Source of the DNA: Chitinophaga eiseniae
GTDB taxonomy: Bacteria; Bacteroidota; Bacteroidia; Chitinophagales; Chitinophagaceae
Direction: 5' to 3'
Assembly: GCF_900167135.1 (NCBI RefSeq)
Contig: NZ_FUWZ01000008.1
Span: 1 to 64,000, forward strand
Length of the DNA stretch: 64,000 nt
Shown here: positions 25,505 to 33,384 of the stretch, piece by piece
Position numbering within the stretch: the stretch's first letter is position 1
Layout of the letters: every line of letters begins with the position of its first letter
The notes under the pieces: model-generated
Told to the model about the DNA's origin: nothing
The model's database searches: none
Seen by the model: the letters and a program-made list of their open reading frames with translations, nothing else
Program-made: the position numbers and the translations under genes

Positions 25505-26234
25505 AGAACCGGATGCCCAACACGCCAAATATCACGGTATAACCCAGCGTAGCCAGCAAGGCGTAAGTAGCCTGCAGGTTCCACGTTTCGGGTTGCAGCG
25601 CTGTCGCGATCACGCGGTTAACCACACCATAGGGTGACCATTGTATCGATTCTTTCACGACATCTCCCAGCACGCCGAAATTACCCAGCATGCCCACCAT
25701 GATGAAAATAAAATATACCAGCCGCGTAGTGGAGTTCACCGTTTCCGGATTTTTAATCAGTCCCACGATCAGCTGACCAAGGCTGAGATAGAGCGCGCCC
25801 CCCAGTACAGCGGCGAAGAAGCCTGTCACGTAGCCTAATGGGGGCAACACTATTTTATCTACCAGGTTGCCAACGGCAAAAATAGCGATGGTCATGGCCA
25901 TTATGGTTGCTATCTGCACCAGGATACGGCTGCTCATAATGGTCCAGGCGGCCACAGGGCCCACCCGCAGGCGCTGGAACACGCCCTTGTCACGGTCACG
26001 CGCAATGGAGTTGGTATAGCCTAGCAGGCCGATACTGATAAGACCGATGGTAATGCCGCCCGAGAGCACATAAGCGCCCCCCATCATGTTCACCATCCCT
26101 TTCCAGGAGATGACGATCACCACCGGGACCAGCAACACGAGCCGTAGAGAACGGCGGTTGCGCCACAGGGTGGTAAAATCAGCCCGCAATAAAGCGGACA
26201 TGACAGCAGAAGTCTGAGGTATTTTGGTTTGCAT
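25491..26234 (-). CDS. ABC-2 type transporter permease
   Basis: A 247-residue protein with about six transmembrane segments (LVLLVPVVIVISW, ITIGLISIGLLGY, IATIMAMTIAIFAVG, YVTGFFAAVLGGALYL and others) and the ABC-2 signature region LVYFIFIMVGMLGN. It partners the ATPase gene just upstream in the same operon, separated by 18 bases, forming an exporter. Lipid, drug or peptide export is typical of the family; the substrate is unknown. Confidence 0.88.
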   Translation of the reverse strand: MQTKIPQTSAVMSALLRADFTTLWRNRRSLRLVLLVPVVIVISWKGMVNMMGGAYVLSGGITIGLISIGLLGYTNSIARDRDKGVFQRLRVGPVAAWTIMSSRILVQIATIMAMTIAIFAVGNLVDKIVLPPLGYVTGFFAAVLGGALYLSLGQLIVGLIKNPETVNSTTRLVYFIFIMVGMLGNFGVLGDVVKESIQWSPYGVVNRVIATALQPETWNLQATYALLATLGYTVIFGVLGIRFFKWN

Positions 26235-26252
26235 AAAGTAGGGATTGAAGAG

Positions 26253-27032
26253 TTAGGAACGGACAGCCCTGCCGGTAAGGCCGATGAATACATCTTCCAG
26301 CGTGATCTTCCCTTTACGGGAAACGGCGATCACGTCGGGATCGTTGCGGTGTGCCGCTATCAGCGCTTCTGGCGTATCGATGGCAATTACGCGTCCATGA
26401 TCGATGATAGCGATACGGTCGCACACCGCTTCAGCTTCTTCCATAGAATGGGTGGTGAGCAATACCGCATGGCCCTGGGCTTTGATGGCTTCGATACGGT
26501 CCCAGAGCTGCCTCCTGGACTGCGGGTCCAGGCCGGTAGTGGGTTCGTCCAGCAGCACCAGCTGCGGATCGTGGATGGTGGAGATGACCAGCGACACCCG
26601 CTGTTGCTGCCCGCCGGACAACTGCCCGAAACGTTTGGTCCCGGAATCCTGCAGGTTGATTTCCACCAGCTTCTCCTCTACTTCTTCGGGGGTCAATTCT
26701 TTGCCGTAGATACCGGCAAACAACCGGATGATCTCGGCGACGGTCAGTTCCGCCTGAAAACTGGTGGACTGTAACTGTACGCCCATGTTGGCTTTGGCGT
26801 GTAGCGGCTGTTGAAGGATGCTGAAACCAGCTACGTTGATTTGCCCGCCCTGTGGCCGCAATAGCCCTTCGATAGCGCTCAGGGTGCTCGTCTTACCAGC
26901 GCCGTTAGGTCCCAGCAGACCAAAAATTTCACCGGACGCGACGGTAAAGGATACTCCTTTTACCGCCTCAAAAGGGCCATAGGACACGCTTAACTGGTCT
27001 ACCTCCAGAATTGCCCTTTGTTGATTACTCAT
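26253..27032 (-). CDS. ABC transporter ATP-binding protein
   Basis: About 259 residues from the ATG at 27032; a start at 27077 would add an unsupported 15-residue leader. All motifs are present: Walker A GLLGPNGAGKTST, Q loop, signature LSGGQQQRVSL, Walker B LVLLDEPTTGLDP and the switch His in LLTTHSMEEAE. It is the DrrA/CcmA-like subfamily that pairs with ABC-2 permeases. It lies downstream of a two-component system, with a perfect palindrome at 27113-27126 between them, so regulation by that system is likely. Confidence 0.93.
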   Translation of the reverse strand: MSNQQRAILEVDQLSVSYGPFEAVKGVSFTVASGEIFGLLGPNGAGKTSTLSAIEGLLRPQGGQINVAGFSILQQPLHAKANMGVQLQSTSFQAELTVAEIIRLFAGIYGKELTPEEVEEKLVEINLQDSGTKRFGQLSGGQQQRVSLVISTIHDPQLVLLDEPTTGLDPQSRRQLWDRIEAIKAQGHAVLLTTHSMEEAEAVCDRIAIIDHGRVIAIDTPEALIAAHRNDPDVIAVSRKGKITLEDVFIGLTGRAVRS

Positions 27033-27112
27033 GTGCTGACTCGATTTTGGATAAATGAACAGGTTACAATGATACAAAAACCAACAAAGGACACAGGAGA
27101 AATAAGGTAAGT

Positions 27113-27126
27113 GACCTGTACAGGTC
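27113..27126. promoter_or_regulatory. Perfect palindrome upstream of the ABC exporter operon
   Basis: GACCTGTACAGGTC is a perfect 14-base palindrome in the 128-base gap between the response-regulator stop (27161) and the ABC ATPase start (27032). The location suggests a binding site for the NarL-type regulator encoded just upstream. Confidence 0.55.
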
Positions 27127-27160
27127 GGTAAAGTGCATTTTTCGGGCGGTAAAGAAGTCG

Positions 27161-27796
27161 TCAGAGCGATACCAGCTGCCGCCGCAAAGCTTCCAGCACC
27201 ATGCCGGTACGGCTTTGCACGTTAAGCTTATGGAAAAGGATTTCACGATAACCGTCCACCGTACGCTCGGAGACGTTCATTTTTTGCGCGATGGCCTTAT
27301 AGGTAAGATCGCTGCAGGCGAGGCTGAGGAATTCTTTCTCCCTTTCGGTGATGGTCTCCTGCTGTTCAGACTGCAAGATCAGCCGGCGGTAGTTGACATT
27401 GGAGGCGTCGTTGTGATAGTAGCCTGATTCATGTATCTCCCGCAGGGCTTTTTCCAGTTCTACCGGGTGAATGTCTTTGAGCAGATAAGCACAGCAACCG
27501 GCTTTGAGCATGGTGATAATGGTCGTGTCATTTTCCTTCATGGACAAGGCCGCAATGCGGATGCCCGGATACTGTTTCTGCAGCAGTGCGGTCGCTTTGG
27601 GCCCATCCATGACGGGCATGTTCACATCAAGCAATACAATGTCCGGTTGGACAGGCAGCGCTGTGATCTTATCCAGCAGCTCTTTTCCGTTGACTGCTTC
27701 TGCCACAATACTAAAGCCGTTAAAGCCCGCTATGAGCAGGCTGAGTGATTTGAGGAATAACTGATGGTCGTCTGCGATGGCAATTTTGATGTTCAT
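27161..27796 (-). CDS. LuxR/NarL family response regulator
   Basis: A 211-residue two-domain regulator. The receiver domain has IADDHQ (acidic pair), the phosphoacceptor Asp57 in LLDVNMPVMDG, and the conserved Lys in AYLLKDI. The C-terminal LuxR HTH has TEREKEFLSL and LTYKAIAQKMNVSERTVDGY. It overlaps the sensor kinase gene upstream by 4 bases, so the two form a standard two-component pair, and the ABC exporter downstream is the natural target. Confidence 0.95.
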   Translation of the reverse strand: MNIKIAIADDHQLFLKSLSLLIAGFNGFSIVAEAVNGKELLDKITALPVQPDIVLLDVNMPVMDGPKATALLQKQYPGIRIAALSMKENDTTIITMLKAGCCAYLLKDIHPVELEKALREIHESGYYHNDASNVNYRRLILQSEQQETITEREKEFLSLACSDLTYKAIAQKMNVSERTVDGYREILFHKLNVQSRTGMVLEALRRQLVSL

Positions 27797-28584
27797 AACT
27801 GATTTGGTTCAACGGGTAATTTTATCAACACAGCAGTACCTCCTGCATCCGTCACTTCCCAGTTGATCGATCCGCCCAATAGCTGGGTGCGGTGTTGCAT
27901 GTTCCGGATACCCAGTCCGGTGGCGGACATACCGGCTTTGTCAAAACCGGCGCCGTCATCCGCGATGATCAGCAACAATACCCTTTCGGCTATACGCAGA
28001 CTGATGTCTATCACTTGCGGGCGGGCATGTTTCAGGCAATTTTGCATGGCCTCCTGGATAATACGGAACAGAATGATCTGCGGTTCGGACTGTAGCGGCA
28101 ACTCCGCCAGCTCGTGGGTAAACTTTACTTTAATGGTACGACTGGCATTAATACGGGCCACTTCGCTCTTCAGGTTATCGATCAGACTAAACTGATCCAG
28201 CCATTGGCGACTGAACGATTTGGACAGTGCGCGCAGGTGATGAATGGCCGTACTGAGGGTTTCTTCCGCGGTCTTCAACGTTTCCGGTGCATCGGTCAGA
28301 TTACGTTGAGTAACATTGATTAACAATTTGGTGCTGGTTAACAATTGGCCAATATCGTCATGAAGCTCCTGCCCCAGGTGGGCAAAGGTTTCTTCCTGTA
28401 TTTCAATCTGTGACCACATCAATTGTTTATCATACTCTTCCTTCATTAATTTAAGCTGATGCAGGTAAGCCTGTTGTTTTTTCTTGTAGTTGATGATCGC
28501 CGCAATCACTATCAATCCCATGATGATAAACAACAAGGTGAGTAATATGACTGCTACGAAGAAATCCTGTTTGACCGGAAGCAT
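27793..28584 (-). CDS. Sensor histidine kinase, HisKA_3 (NarX/DesK) type
   Basis: A 263-residue protein with a single N-terminal membrane helix (about residues 8-31, LLTLLFIIMGLIVIAAI), a coiled linker and no periplasmic sensor domain. The H box is GQELHDDIGQ with His75; the HATPase domain has QEAMQNCLKHA, IADDGAGFD and ATGLGIRNM. Without a sensor domain of its own it may rely on the upstream membrane protein, whose gene it overlaps by 31 bases. It phosphorylates the NarL-type regulator encoded next. Confidence 0.93.
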   Translation of the reverse strand: MLPVKQDFFVAVILLTLLFIIMGLIVIAAIINYKKKQQAYLHQLKLMKEEYDKQLMWSQIEIQEETFAHLGQELHDDIGQLLTSTKLLINVTQRNLTDAPETLKTAEETLSTAIHHLRALSKSFSRQWLDQFSLIDNLKSEVARINASRTIKVKFTHELAELPLQSEPQIILFRIIQEAMQNCLKHARPQVIDISLRIAERVLLLIIADDGAGFDKAGMSATGLGIRNMQHRTQLLGGSINWEVTDAGGTAVLIKLPVEPNQL

Positions 28585-29192
28585 ATGATGCTTTTTATCA
28601 GCATAATATACAACAGGTAATTGGATAATGAGTTCAAAATCGTAAAAAGATGTTTGGCAGACCGTGCATCACCGGCCAGTAGCAGGTTGTAAAAGCCATT
28701 GACACACATGGACCCCGCGAAATAAAAGAAGAACGCGAGGGTCAGCCAGAAATTTGGATGCCGGAATATAGACGCTTCACTATTAGGGCTAATCGAAAAA
28801 AAGGACAAAAGGCACCAGCATATGACCAGGAAGCTCTCAATGGTGATATTAATACCCGGAAAATAACGCCAGCCGCCATAAACAAAACTGTGTGCGAGTG
28901 ACACTACCCCAAACACGAATATCGACACCCACATCAGCAACCGCCAGCGCTCATCCTTGATTCCTGACCGTAAAATAATTGTTATCAGACTATATTCCAG
29001 CACCACAAAAAAGTGGTATACAATAAAGAAATGGGAACCACGCTTTCCGATCACTTCAACCATCACCTCTGATAATATGGAGAAACCCAATAACACAGCC
29101 AGCTGCTTCACCTGCGTGTACTGCAGGTTAAACAGGCTAATGGCAAAACATGTCACCAGCATCGCATAGTACCCATAGATCCATCCGTTCAT
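28554..29192 (-). CDS. Multispanning membrane protein, possible sensor partner
   Basis: A 212-residue protein with about six or seven hydrophobic segments (GYYAMLVTCFAISLF, QLAVLLGFSILSEVMVEVI, FFIVYHFFVVLEYSLITIIL and others). I do not recognise a named family. Its gene overlaps the sensor kinase gene by 31 bases and is first in the operon with the kinase, regulator and ABC exporter. The natural guess is a membrane sensor or accessory unit for the domain-poor kinase; there is no direct evidence for that. Confidence 0.75.
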   Translation of the reverse strand: MNGWIYGYYAMLVTCFAISLFNLQYTQVKQLAVLLGFSILSEVMVEVIGKRGSHFFIVYHFFVVLEYSLITIILRSGIKDERWRLLMWVSIFVFGVVSLAHSFVYGGWRYFPGINITIESFLVICWCLLSFFSISPNSEASIFRHPNFWLTLAFFFYFAGSMCVNGFYNLLLAGDARSAKHLFTILNSLSNYLLYIMLIKSIICFRSNRISS

Positions 29193-29209
29193 TCAGCGTA
29201 GCATTTTTT

Positions 29210-29755
29210 TTAGGAATTTTCTAAATCGAGTCGGGTTACCGCTCCGAATGGATGCCCGCTGGCCTTCAGCGCCGCCAGCAACTGGTCCATCAGCTCTTTC
29301 TTTTCTCCGCCGTTACCTCTTTCTTCAATGCCAGGATCACCAGGACCGCTATCCAGCACACCTGCGGTGGCTTTCTCCAGCAGGACAGGGAAACCAATGT
29401 TGACATGGTTGGCATCCAACCCCTCGCCCATCAGACTCAGTTTGTTGTTGTCTTCCGGAATGACAAAATGAAAGCGTACAAATTCACAGCCGGGCTGGCT
29501 CAGCAACCGGAAAAGGGAAGCCTTGCTAAACTCTACAGAGTACACGCCCTGAAAAAATTCTTTTACCTCAGGATTCTGGGAGAGGTAATTGTAAAAATGA
29601 AACAGCATTCCGAAATAAGCACTCACAGTAACCGGCATCCCGTAAGTTTTGGGATCCCCGGTAAAAGGCATGTTGGAGTCGAGAGGGATGGTGGTATTCT
29701 CGAGATATCCCTGGCTATTGGCGGTATAACCGCTGACAATCATTTTGTCGCTCAT
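29210..29755 (-). CDS. Conserved-looking protein of unknown function
   Basis: A 181-residue soluble protein with no signal peptide or membrane segment and no motif I recognise. It contains a hydrophilic Gly-rich linker (GPGDPGIEERGNGGEKK) between an N-terminal body of about 135 residues and a short C-terminal helix. It lies 17 bases upstream of the membrane protein at 29192 in the same direction and may be first in that operon. Coding is supported by consistent codon use and the lack of a competing frame. Confidence 0.65.
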   Translation of the reverse strand: MSDKMIVSGYTANSQGYLENTTIPLDSNMPFTGDPKTYGMPVTVSAYFGMLFHFYNYLSQNPEVKEFFQGVYSVEFSKASLFRLLSQPGCEFVRFHFVIPEDNNKLSLMGEGLDANHVNIGFPVLLEKATAGVLDSGPGDPGIEERGNGGEKKELMDQLLAALKASGHPFGAVTRLDLENS

Positions 29756-29954
29756 GTTGTTGTGTTTAGTGAAAACAAATATTCAACATTTTTTTCATGC
29801 TTATACCGGGGTTTTCCCCGGGTAGCTCCCCGGGAGATTTCCTGTTACACGCTATCAATAATATATAAATATATTGACATGCTGAATTTTACCCCTGACC
29901 GATATGCCCAACCTTTCATGATAGCCCGCTTTTATATAAATTGCAGCAAAACCC

Positions 29955-30575
29955 ATGGCCATGAGTCAACAGGACACCCGTGTAAACGCCTACATCCTTA
30001 AATCGGCCGATTTCGCCCGGCCCATACTGGAACACCTGCGGGACCTCGTCCACAAAGCCTGCCCCGAAGCTGCCGAAACCATCAAATGGGGCATGCCTTT
30101 TTTTACCTGCAACGAACAACTCCTCTGCAGTTTCGCGGCTTTTAAGGCCCACTGCTCCTTTACCTTCTGGAAAGGCGCCCACATGGACGACCCGGACAAC
30201 ATCTTCCGGAAAAGAGGCGAAAACGGCATGGGGCAGCTGGGAAAAATCACCAGCCTGAAAGACCTCCCCTCCGATAAAATCTTTATTAAATACCTGAAAA
30301 CCGCCGCCAAACTAAGCACAGCCAGCACACCACCCGCCGCCCAAAAAACCACCCCAGGCAAAAAAGAACTGGAGGTCCCGGACTGGCTGCTGTCTGCCAT
30401 TAAAAAAAATAAAAAGGCATGGACCACCTTCGATGCCTTCAGCTACAGCAACAAAAAGGAATATGTGGAATGGATCACCAGCGCAAAAACAGCGGCAACC
30501 CGCGATAACCGCCTCACAGACGCTTTAGCCTGGATGGCCGAAGGGAAAATCAGGAACTGGAAATATGTGAAGTAA
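29955..30575 (+). CDS. DUF1801 / YdeI (OmdA)-type protein
   Basis: A 206-residue protein; the ATG at 29961 is an equally good start. Residues about 10-115 are a DUF1801 domain (VNAYILKSADFARPILEHLR, EAAETIKWGMPFF, FTFWKGAHM), a fold related to bacterial frataxin-like iron chaperones. The C-terminal 70 residues match the YdeI/OmpD-associated OmdA region (FDAFSYSNKKEYVEWITSAK and AWMAEGKIRNWKYV). Family members are small cytoplasmic proteins linked to stress or bacteriocin protection; the biochemical role is not settled. It is a single gene, divergent from 29755. Confidence 0.85.
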   Translation: MAMSQQDTRVNAYILKSADFARPILEHLRDLVHKACPEAAETIKWGMPFFTCNEQLLCSFAAFKAHCSFTFWKGAHMDDPDNIFRKRGENGMGQLGKITSLKDLPSDKIFIKYLKTAAKLSTASTPPAAQKTTPGKKELEVPDWLLSAIKKNKKAWTTFDAFSYSNKKEYVEWITSAKTAATRDNRLTDALAWMAEGKIRNWKYVK

Positions 30576-30699
30576 CTTATGCAGAAATTTTTAACTCCTG
30601 GCTATTTTGACTAGGTCGTACCAATAGCTAATCAAGTGTAAAATTCGTAAACTCCACTAGCCGGCACAATATCCTTTCAGATGGATACCTAAAATTAAG

Positions 30700-30720
30700 A
30701 ACCCACTCTACGAGTGGGTT
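30700..30720. terminator. Bidirectional terminator hairpin
   Basis: Perfect 9-bp stem AACCCACTC / GAGTGGGTT with a 3-base loop, between convergent genes 29955-30575 and 30731-31285. AT-rich tails occur on both sides. Confidence 0.7.
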
Positions 30721-30730
30721 TCATAATTTC

Positions 30731-31285
30731 CTACGTCAAAGAGAATTTTAACTGTTGCTTTACGTGACCTCTCTCATTATTTACGATCGATTTATCATGA
30801 AGCAATTCATAAGCTCTTTCCTTTTCCAATATTTTAAACCACATGATCGCAGGGAAATTTCTATTCGAATGAATTTCCAATCGGTAGATAATTTTCTCGG
30901 TAGGCTTTCTGTGTTTATTTATAATCTGGCTTAACTCTGTGGGATCTACATCTATCTCTTGTGCAAACTGCCTGTTTTTCTTTTCAAGACGGGTAATGTA
31001 CTCCTTTAAGAAATATCCGAAATAGAAATTCTTATTGAAGGAATCCGCTTTCAGGTAATCCTCAATCAGAAATTTTAATTGAAGCAATTGCGAAATCAGT
31101 TTACTCTCCTCAGATTGACTTTCTTTTTGTTGTTTTCTGACTTGCCTTAATACTGACAGCATCTCCCCCCGCTTGGCAGGGTCCTTAGGTCCCGGGAACA
31201 CGAGTGATTCGGCTATTTCCTCCGGACTATGCTTCTTTTCGATTTCCTTGTACGATTTCATATCCGCGATTTTTCTTTTCTGCAC
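30731..31285 (-). CDS. XRE/HigA-like HTH protein, putative antitoxin
   Basis: A 184-residue protein (the ATG at 31261 is an alternative start). The N-terminal half is a charged helical region with a likely coiled coil (LRQVRKQQKESQSEESKLI). The C-terminal part holds a HigA/Cro-type HTH: KNRQFAQEIDVDPTELSQII followed by HRKPTEKIIYRLEIH and FPAIMWFKILEKE. It is the second gene of an AT-rich two-gene unit behind a GNAT-like gene, 35 bases apart, with a palindromic operator array in front. The layout matches GNAT-XRE toxin-antitoxin modules; activity is untested. Confidence 0.78.
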   Translation of the reverse strand: MQKRKIADMKSYKEIEKKHSPEEIAESLVFPGPKDPAKRGEMLSVLRQVRKQQKESQSEESKLISQLLQLKFLIEDYLKADSFNKNFYFGYFLKEYITRLEKKNRQFAQEIDVDPTELSQIINKHRKPTEKIIYRLEIHSNRNFPAIMWFKILEKERAYELLHDKSIVNNERGHVKQQLKFSLT

Positions 31286-31320
31286 ATTTAAAGTTAATGA
31301 TGATCATTACCCGACGATCG

Positions 31321-31869
31321 TTACGCTGCATCCAGGTACATTTTGATCAGCTTCCTCGCACCCGGTTCAAATAGTATCATAAATCCATTGGGCCTTCTGT
31401 CCGATTTCACAGGGATGTATTGAAATCCGTACTTAGCCGGATAATGGTCTAATAAAGAACTCTTGGGCACTAAAAATACACATCCCTCATGCCCTCTTTT
31501 AAATGACTCCCTGCAAGCAAATGCAATTAAACACCCACCAATACAATCCAACCGCTTTTCCTTCCCTATATTTTCAGACGACACTTCCAGTAACTCAATT
31601 TCAATCGCGTCAGTAGCTTCATCGGTATGATCAATCAGGCACATCAGCCCTAAAATAATATCGTCTTCTTTAAGGCGTAATTTGTAGACTTCTTTTTGCC
31701 TATATTGGTTCCAGTTAAATTTATCGAATTGTTCCCGGCTCTTTTTCACCACCTTAAAATCAGCCAACGTCATTGGCTCGATCACAGCCATCAAATACGA
31801 ATTAGTAAACACCTCTTTTAATTTTACCTCGAATTGAGCTATCTCCATGCCCTTTGTATTTCTAATCAA
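31321..31869 (-). CDS. GNAT-like acetyltransferase, putative toxin
   Basis: A 182-residue protein with a degenerate GNAT fold. CIGGCLIAFACRESFKRGHE corresponds to the acetyl-CoA-binding beta4-alpha3 region and HYPAKYGFQYIPV to the C-terminal region where GNATs have YxxxGF. The classical Q/RxxGxG/A loop reads RLDCIGG. Two in-frame ATGs lie close together at the start (31869 and 31848). It leads an operon with an HTH protein and is preceded by three copies of a TTTTGTAAAG motif. GNAT toxins acetylate aminoacyl-tRNA or other targets; here the assignment rests on fold and context only. Confidence 0.7.
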   Translation of the reverse strand: MIRNTKGMEIAQFEVKLKEVFTNSYLMAVIEPMTLADFKVVKKSREQFDKFNWNQYRQKEVYKLRLKEDDIILGLMCLIDHTDEATDAIEIELLEVSSENIGKEKRLDCIGGCLIAFACRESFKRGHEGCVFLVPKSSLLDHYPAKYGFQYIPVKSDRRPNGFMILFEPGARKLIKMYLDAA

Positions 31870-31885
31870 AAGTACAAAAAAAATT

Positions 31886-31934
31886 TACTCTTTTGTAAAG
31901 TATTTACATTTTTGTAAAGCTTTACAAAAGAGTA
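31886..31934. promoter_or_regulatory. Operator array upstream of the GNAT/HTH pair
   Basis: TTTTGTAAAG occurs at 31891-31900 and 31910-31919, exactly 19 bases apart, and inverted (CTTTACAAAA) at 31920-31929. The last two form a perfect 20-base palindrome, and the first and third copies extend to a 15-bp inverted repeat (31886-31900 with 31920-31934). The array sits 17-65 bases before the GNAT start, a typical autoregulatory site for an HTH antitoxin. Confidence 0.75.
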
Positions 31935-32000
31935 GAAAATCACAATTAATTGACTATCATTTACTTTTAAAAAAGACCTATTAAAGAACGTCTCTCTATA

Positions 32001-32261
32001 TTATTTAAACGGAAGATTATGTTTTGAATCAGGCTCTCTCGGAGTTTCAGAAAGACTTACTACATCATCTTTAAGCAACAGATCAATCATCGACAAAATA
32101 ATTGTATTCAGATCTGCAGGAACTTCCTTTTTATATTTACATGCAATAAAATCAACATATTCACTGATGGTCATCTTTCCGGTAGCATCCAGGAATACCA
32201 TCTGAGGCCAGGGGTCAAGAGTGATCATCCGGGAAGCCTGAAAGTCCTGGATTGCAATCAT
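32001..32261 (-). CDS. Small hypothetical protein
   Basis: An 86-residue frame with no recognised motif. It contains a compact predicted alpha/beta stretch (TISEYVDFIACKYKKEVP, LNTIILSMIDLLLKDD) and a polar C-terminus. It lies in AT-rich DNA between the GNAT/HTH pair and the monooxygenase gene, and could belong to the same acquired segment. Coding potential is plausible but not proven. Confidence 0.45.
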   Translation of the reverse strand: MIAIQDFQASRMITLDPWPQMVFLDATGKMTISEYVDFIACKYKKEVPADLNTIILSMIDLLLKDDVVSLSETPREPDSKHNLPFK

Positions 32262-32333
32262 TTCATTACTAAACCGGAACCACGGTCTTGTACGGAAAAA
32301 ATAAGAATTTTTTATTCAGCCCCCCTGCCTATA

Positions 32334-33356
32334 CTACCGCCACCCCAATCCCGGCGCAACATGCGTTAGGATAGACGACAGCACGTGCACATTGTAATCA
32401 ACTCCTAATGTGTTGGGTATTGTTAAAAGAAGCGTATCCGCTTCCTGGATCGCTTCGTCTTTAGCCAGTTCTTTTATCAGTTGGTCCGGCTCGGCAGCAT
32501 AACTTCTTCCAAAAATAGCACGCCTGTCACTTTCAATAAACCCTATCTTGTCCGTCCTGTCAGCTTCCCCCCCGAAGTAATACCTGTCCTGGTCGTTTAC
32601 CAGCGCAAATATAGACCGGCTCACGGACACTCTCGGCTCACGCTGATGCCCGGCCTTCTTCCATGCCTCTTTATAGAGCCTTATTTGTTCTGCCTGTTGC
32701 ACATGGAAAGGTTTACCGCTTTCATCATATTTCAGGGTGGAACTTTGAAGGTACATGCCGTTTTCTGCGGCCCAAACAGCTGTAGCATTGGACGCCGCTC
32801 CCCACCAAATCCGGTCCCGCAACCCTTCGGCATGCGGCTCCAGGCGCAGTAAACCCGGGGGATTCGGAAACATCGGATATGGGTTAGGCTGGGCAAACCC
32901 GACACCTTTTAACTTATCTAAAAATTCCAGGGCTTTACGACGTCCCATATCGGCATCCGTTTCCCCTTCTGCCAGCTCATAACCAAAATAACGCCAGCCA
33001 TCAATGACCTGCTCCGGCGATCCTCTGCTAATACCCAACTGCAACCGGCCTCCCGAAATCAAATCCGCAGCCCCGGCATCTTCTATCATATACAGCGGAT
33101 TCTCATAGCGCATGTCGATTACGCCGGTCCCTATCTCTATGCGGCTGGTCCTGGCGCCGATAGCCGCCAGCAGCGGAAACGGAGATGCCAGCTGAGCAGC
33201 GAAATGATGCACCCGGAAATAAGCGCCATCCAAACCGATTTCTTCGGCTGCAACCGCCAGATCGATCGACTGAAGCAGCGTATCCCCCGCTGTACGGGTT
33301 TCATAGGCAGCATTATTGGACCAGTGTCCGAATGATAAAAACCCTATTTTTTTCAT
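32334..33356 (-). CDS. LLM-class flavin-dependent oxidoreductase
   Basis: A 340-residue bacterial luciferase-like protein with the TIM-barrel pattern: IGFLSFGHW at the N-terminus, AEEIGLDGAYFRVHHF, IEIGTGVIDMRYENPLYMIE and GRLQLGISRGSPEQ. Such enzymes are FMNH2-dependent monooxygenases or F420-dependent oxidoreductases; Bacteroidota members normally use FMN. It lies 28 bases downstream of the radical SAM gene in the same direction and may be co-transcribed. The substrate is unknown. Confidence 0.9.
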   Translation of the reverse strand: MKKIGFLSFGHWSNNAAYETRTAGDTLLQSIDLAVAAEEIGLDGAYFRVHHFAAQLASPFPLLAAIGARTSRIEIGTGVIDMRYENPLYMIEDAGAADLISGGRLQLGISRGSPEQVIDGWRYFGYELAEGETDADMGRRKALEFLDKLKGVGFAQPNPYPMFPNPPGLLRLEPHAEGLRDRIWWGAASNATAVWAAENGMYLQSSTLKYDESGKPFHVQQAEQIRLYKEAWKKAGHQREPRVSVSRSIFALVNDQDRYYFGGEADRTDKIGFIESDRRAIFGRSYAAEPDQLIKELAKDEAIQEADTLLLTIPNTLGVDYNVHVLSSILTHVAPGLGWR

Positions 33357-33384
33357 ACCACTCCTTTATGTGTAAAAAAGCGCC

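Noticed and set aside
29806..29821. CCGGGG-TTTT-CCCCGG hairpin between divergent genes
   Set aside because: A real small hairpin, but with no T-run after it and no link to a regulator, so no function is assigned.
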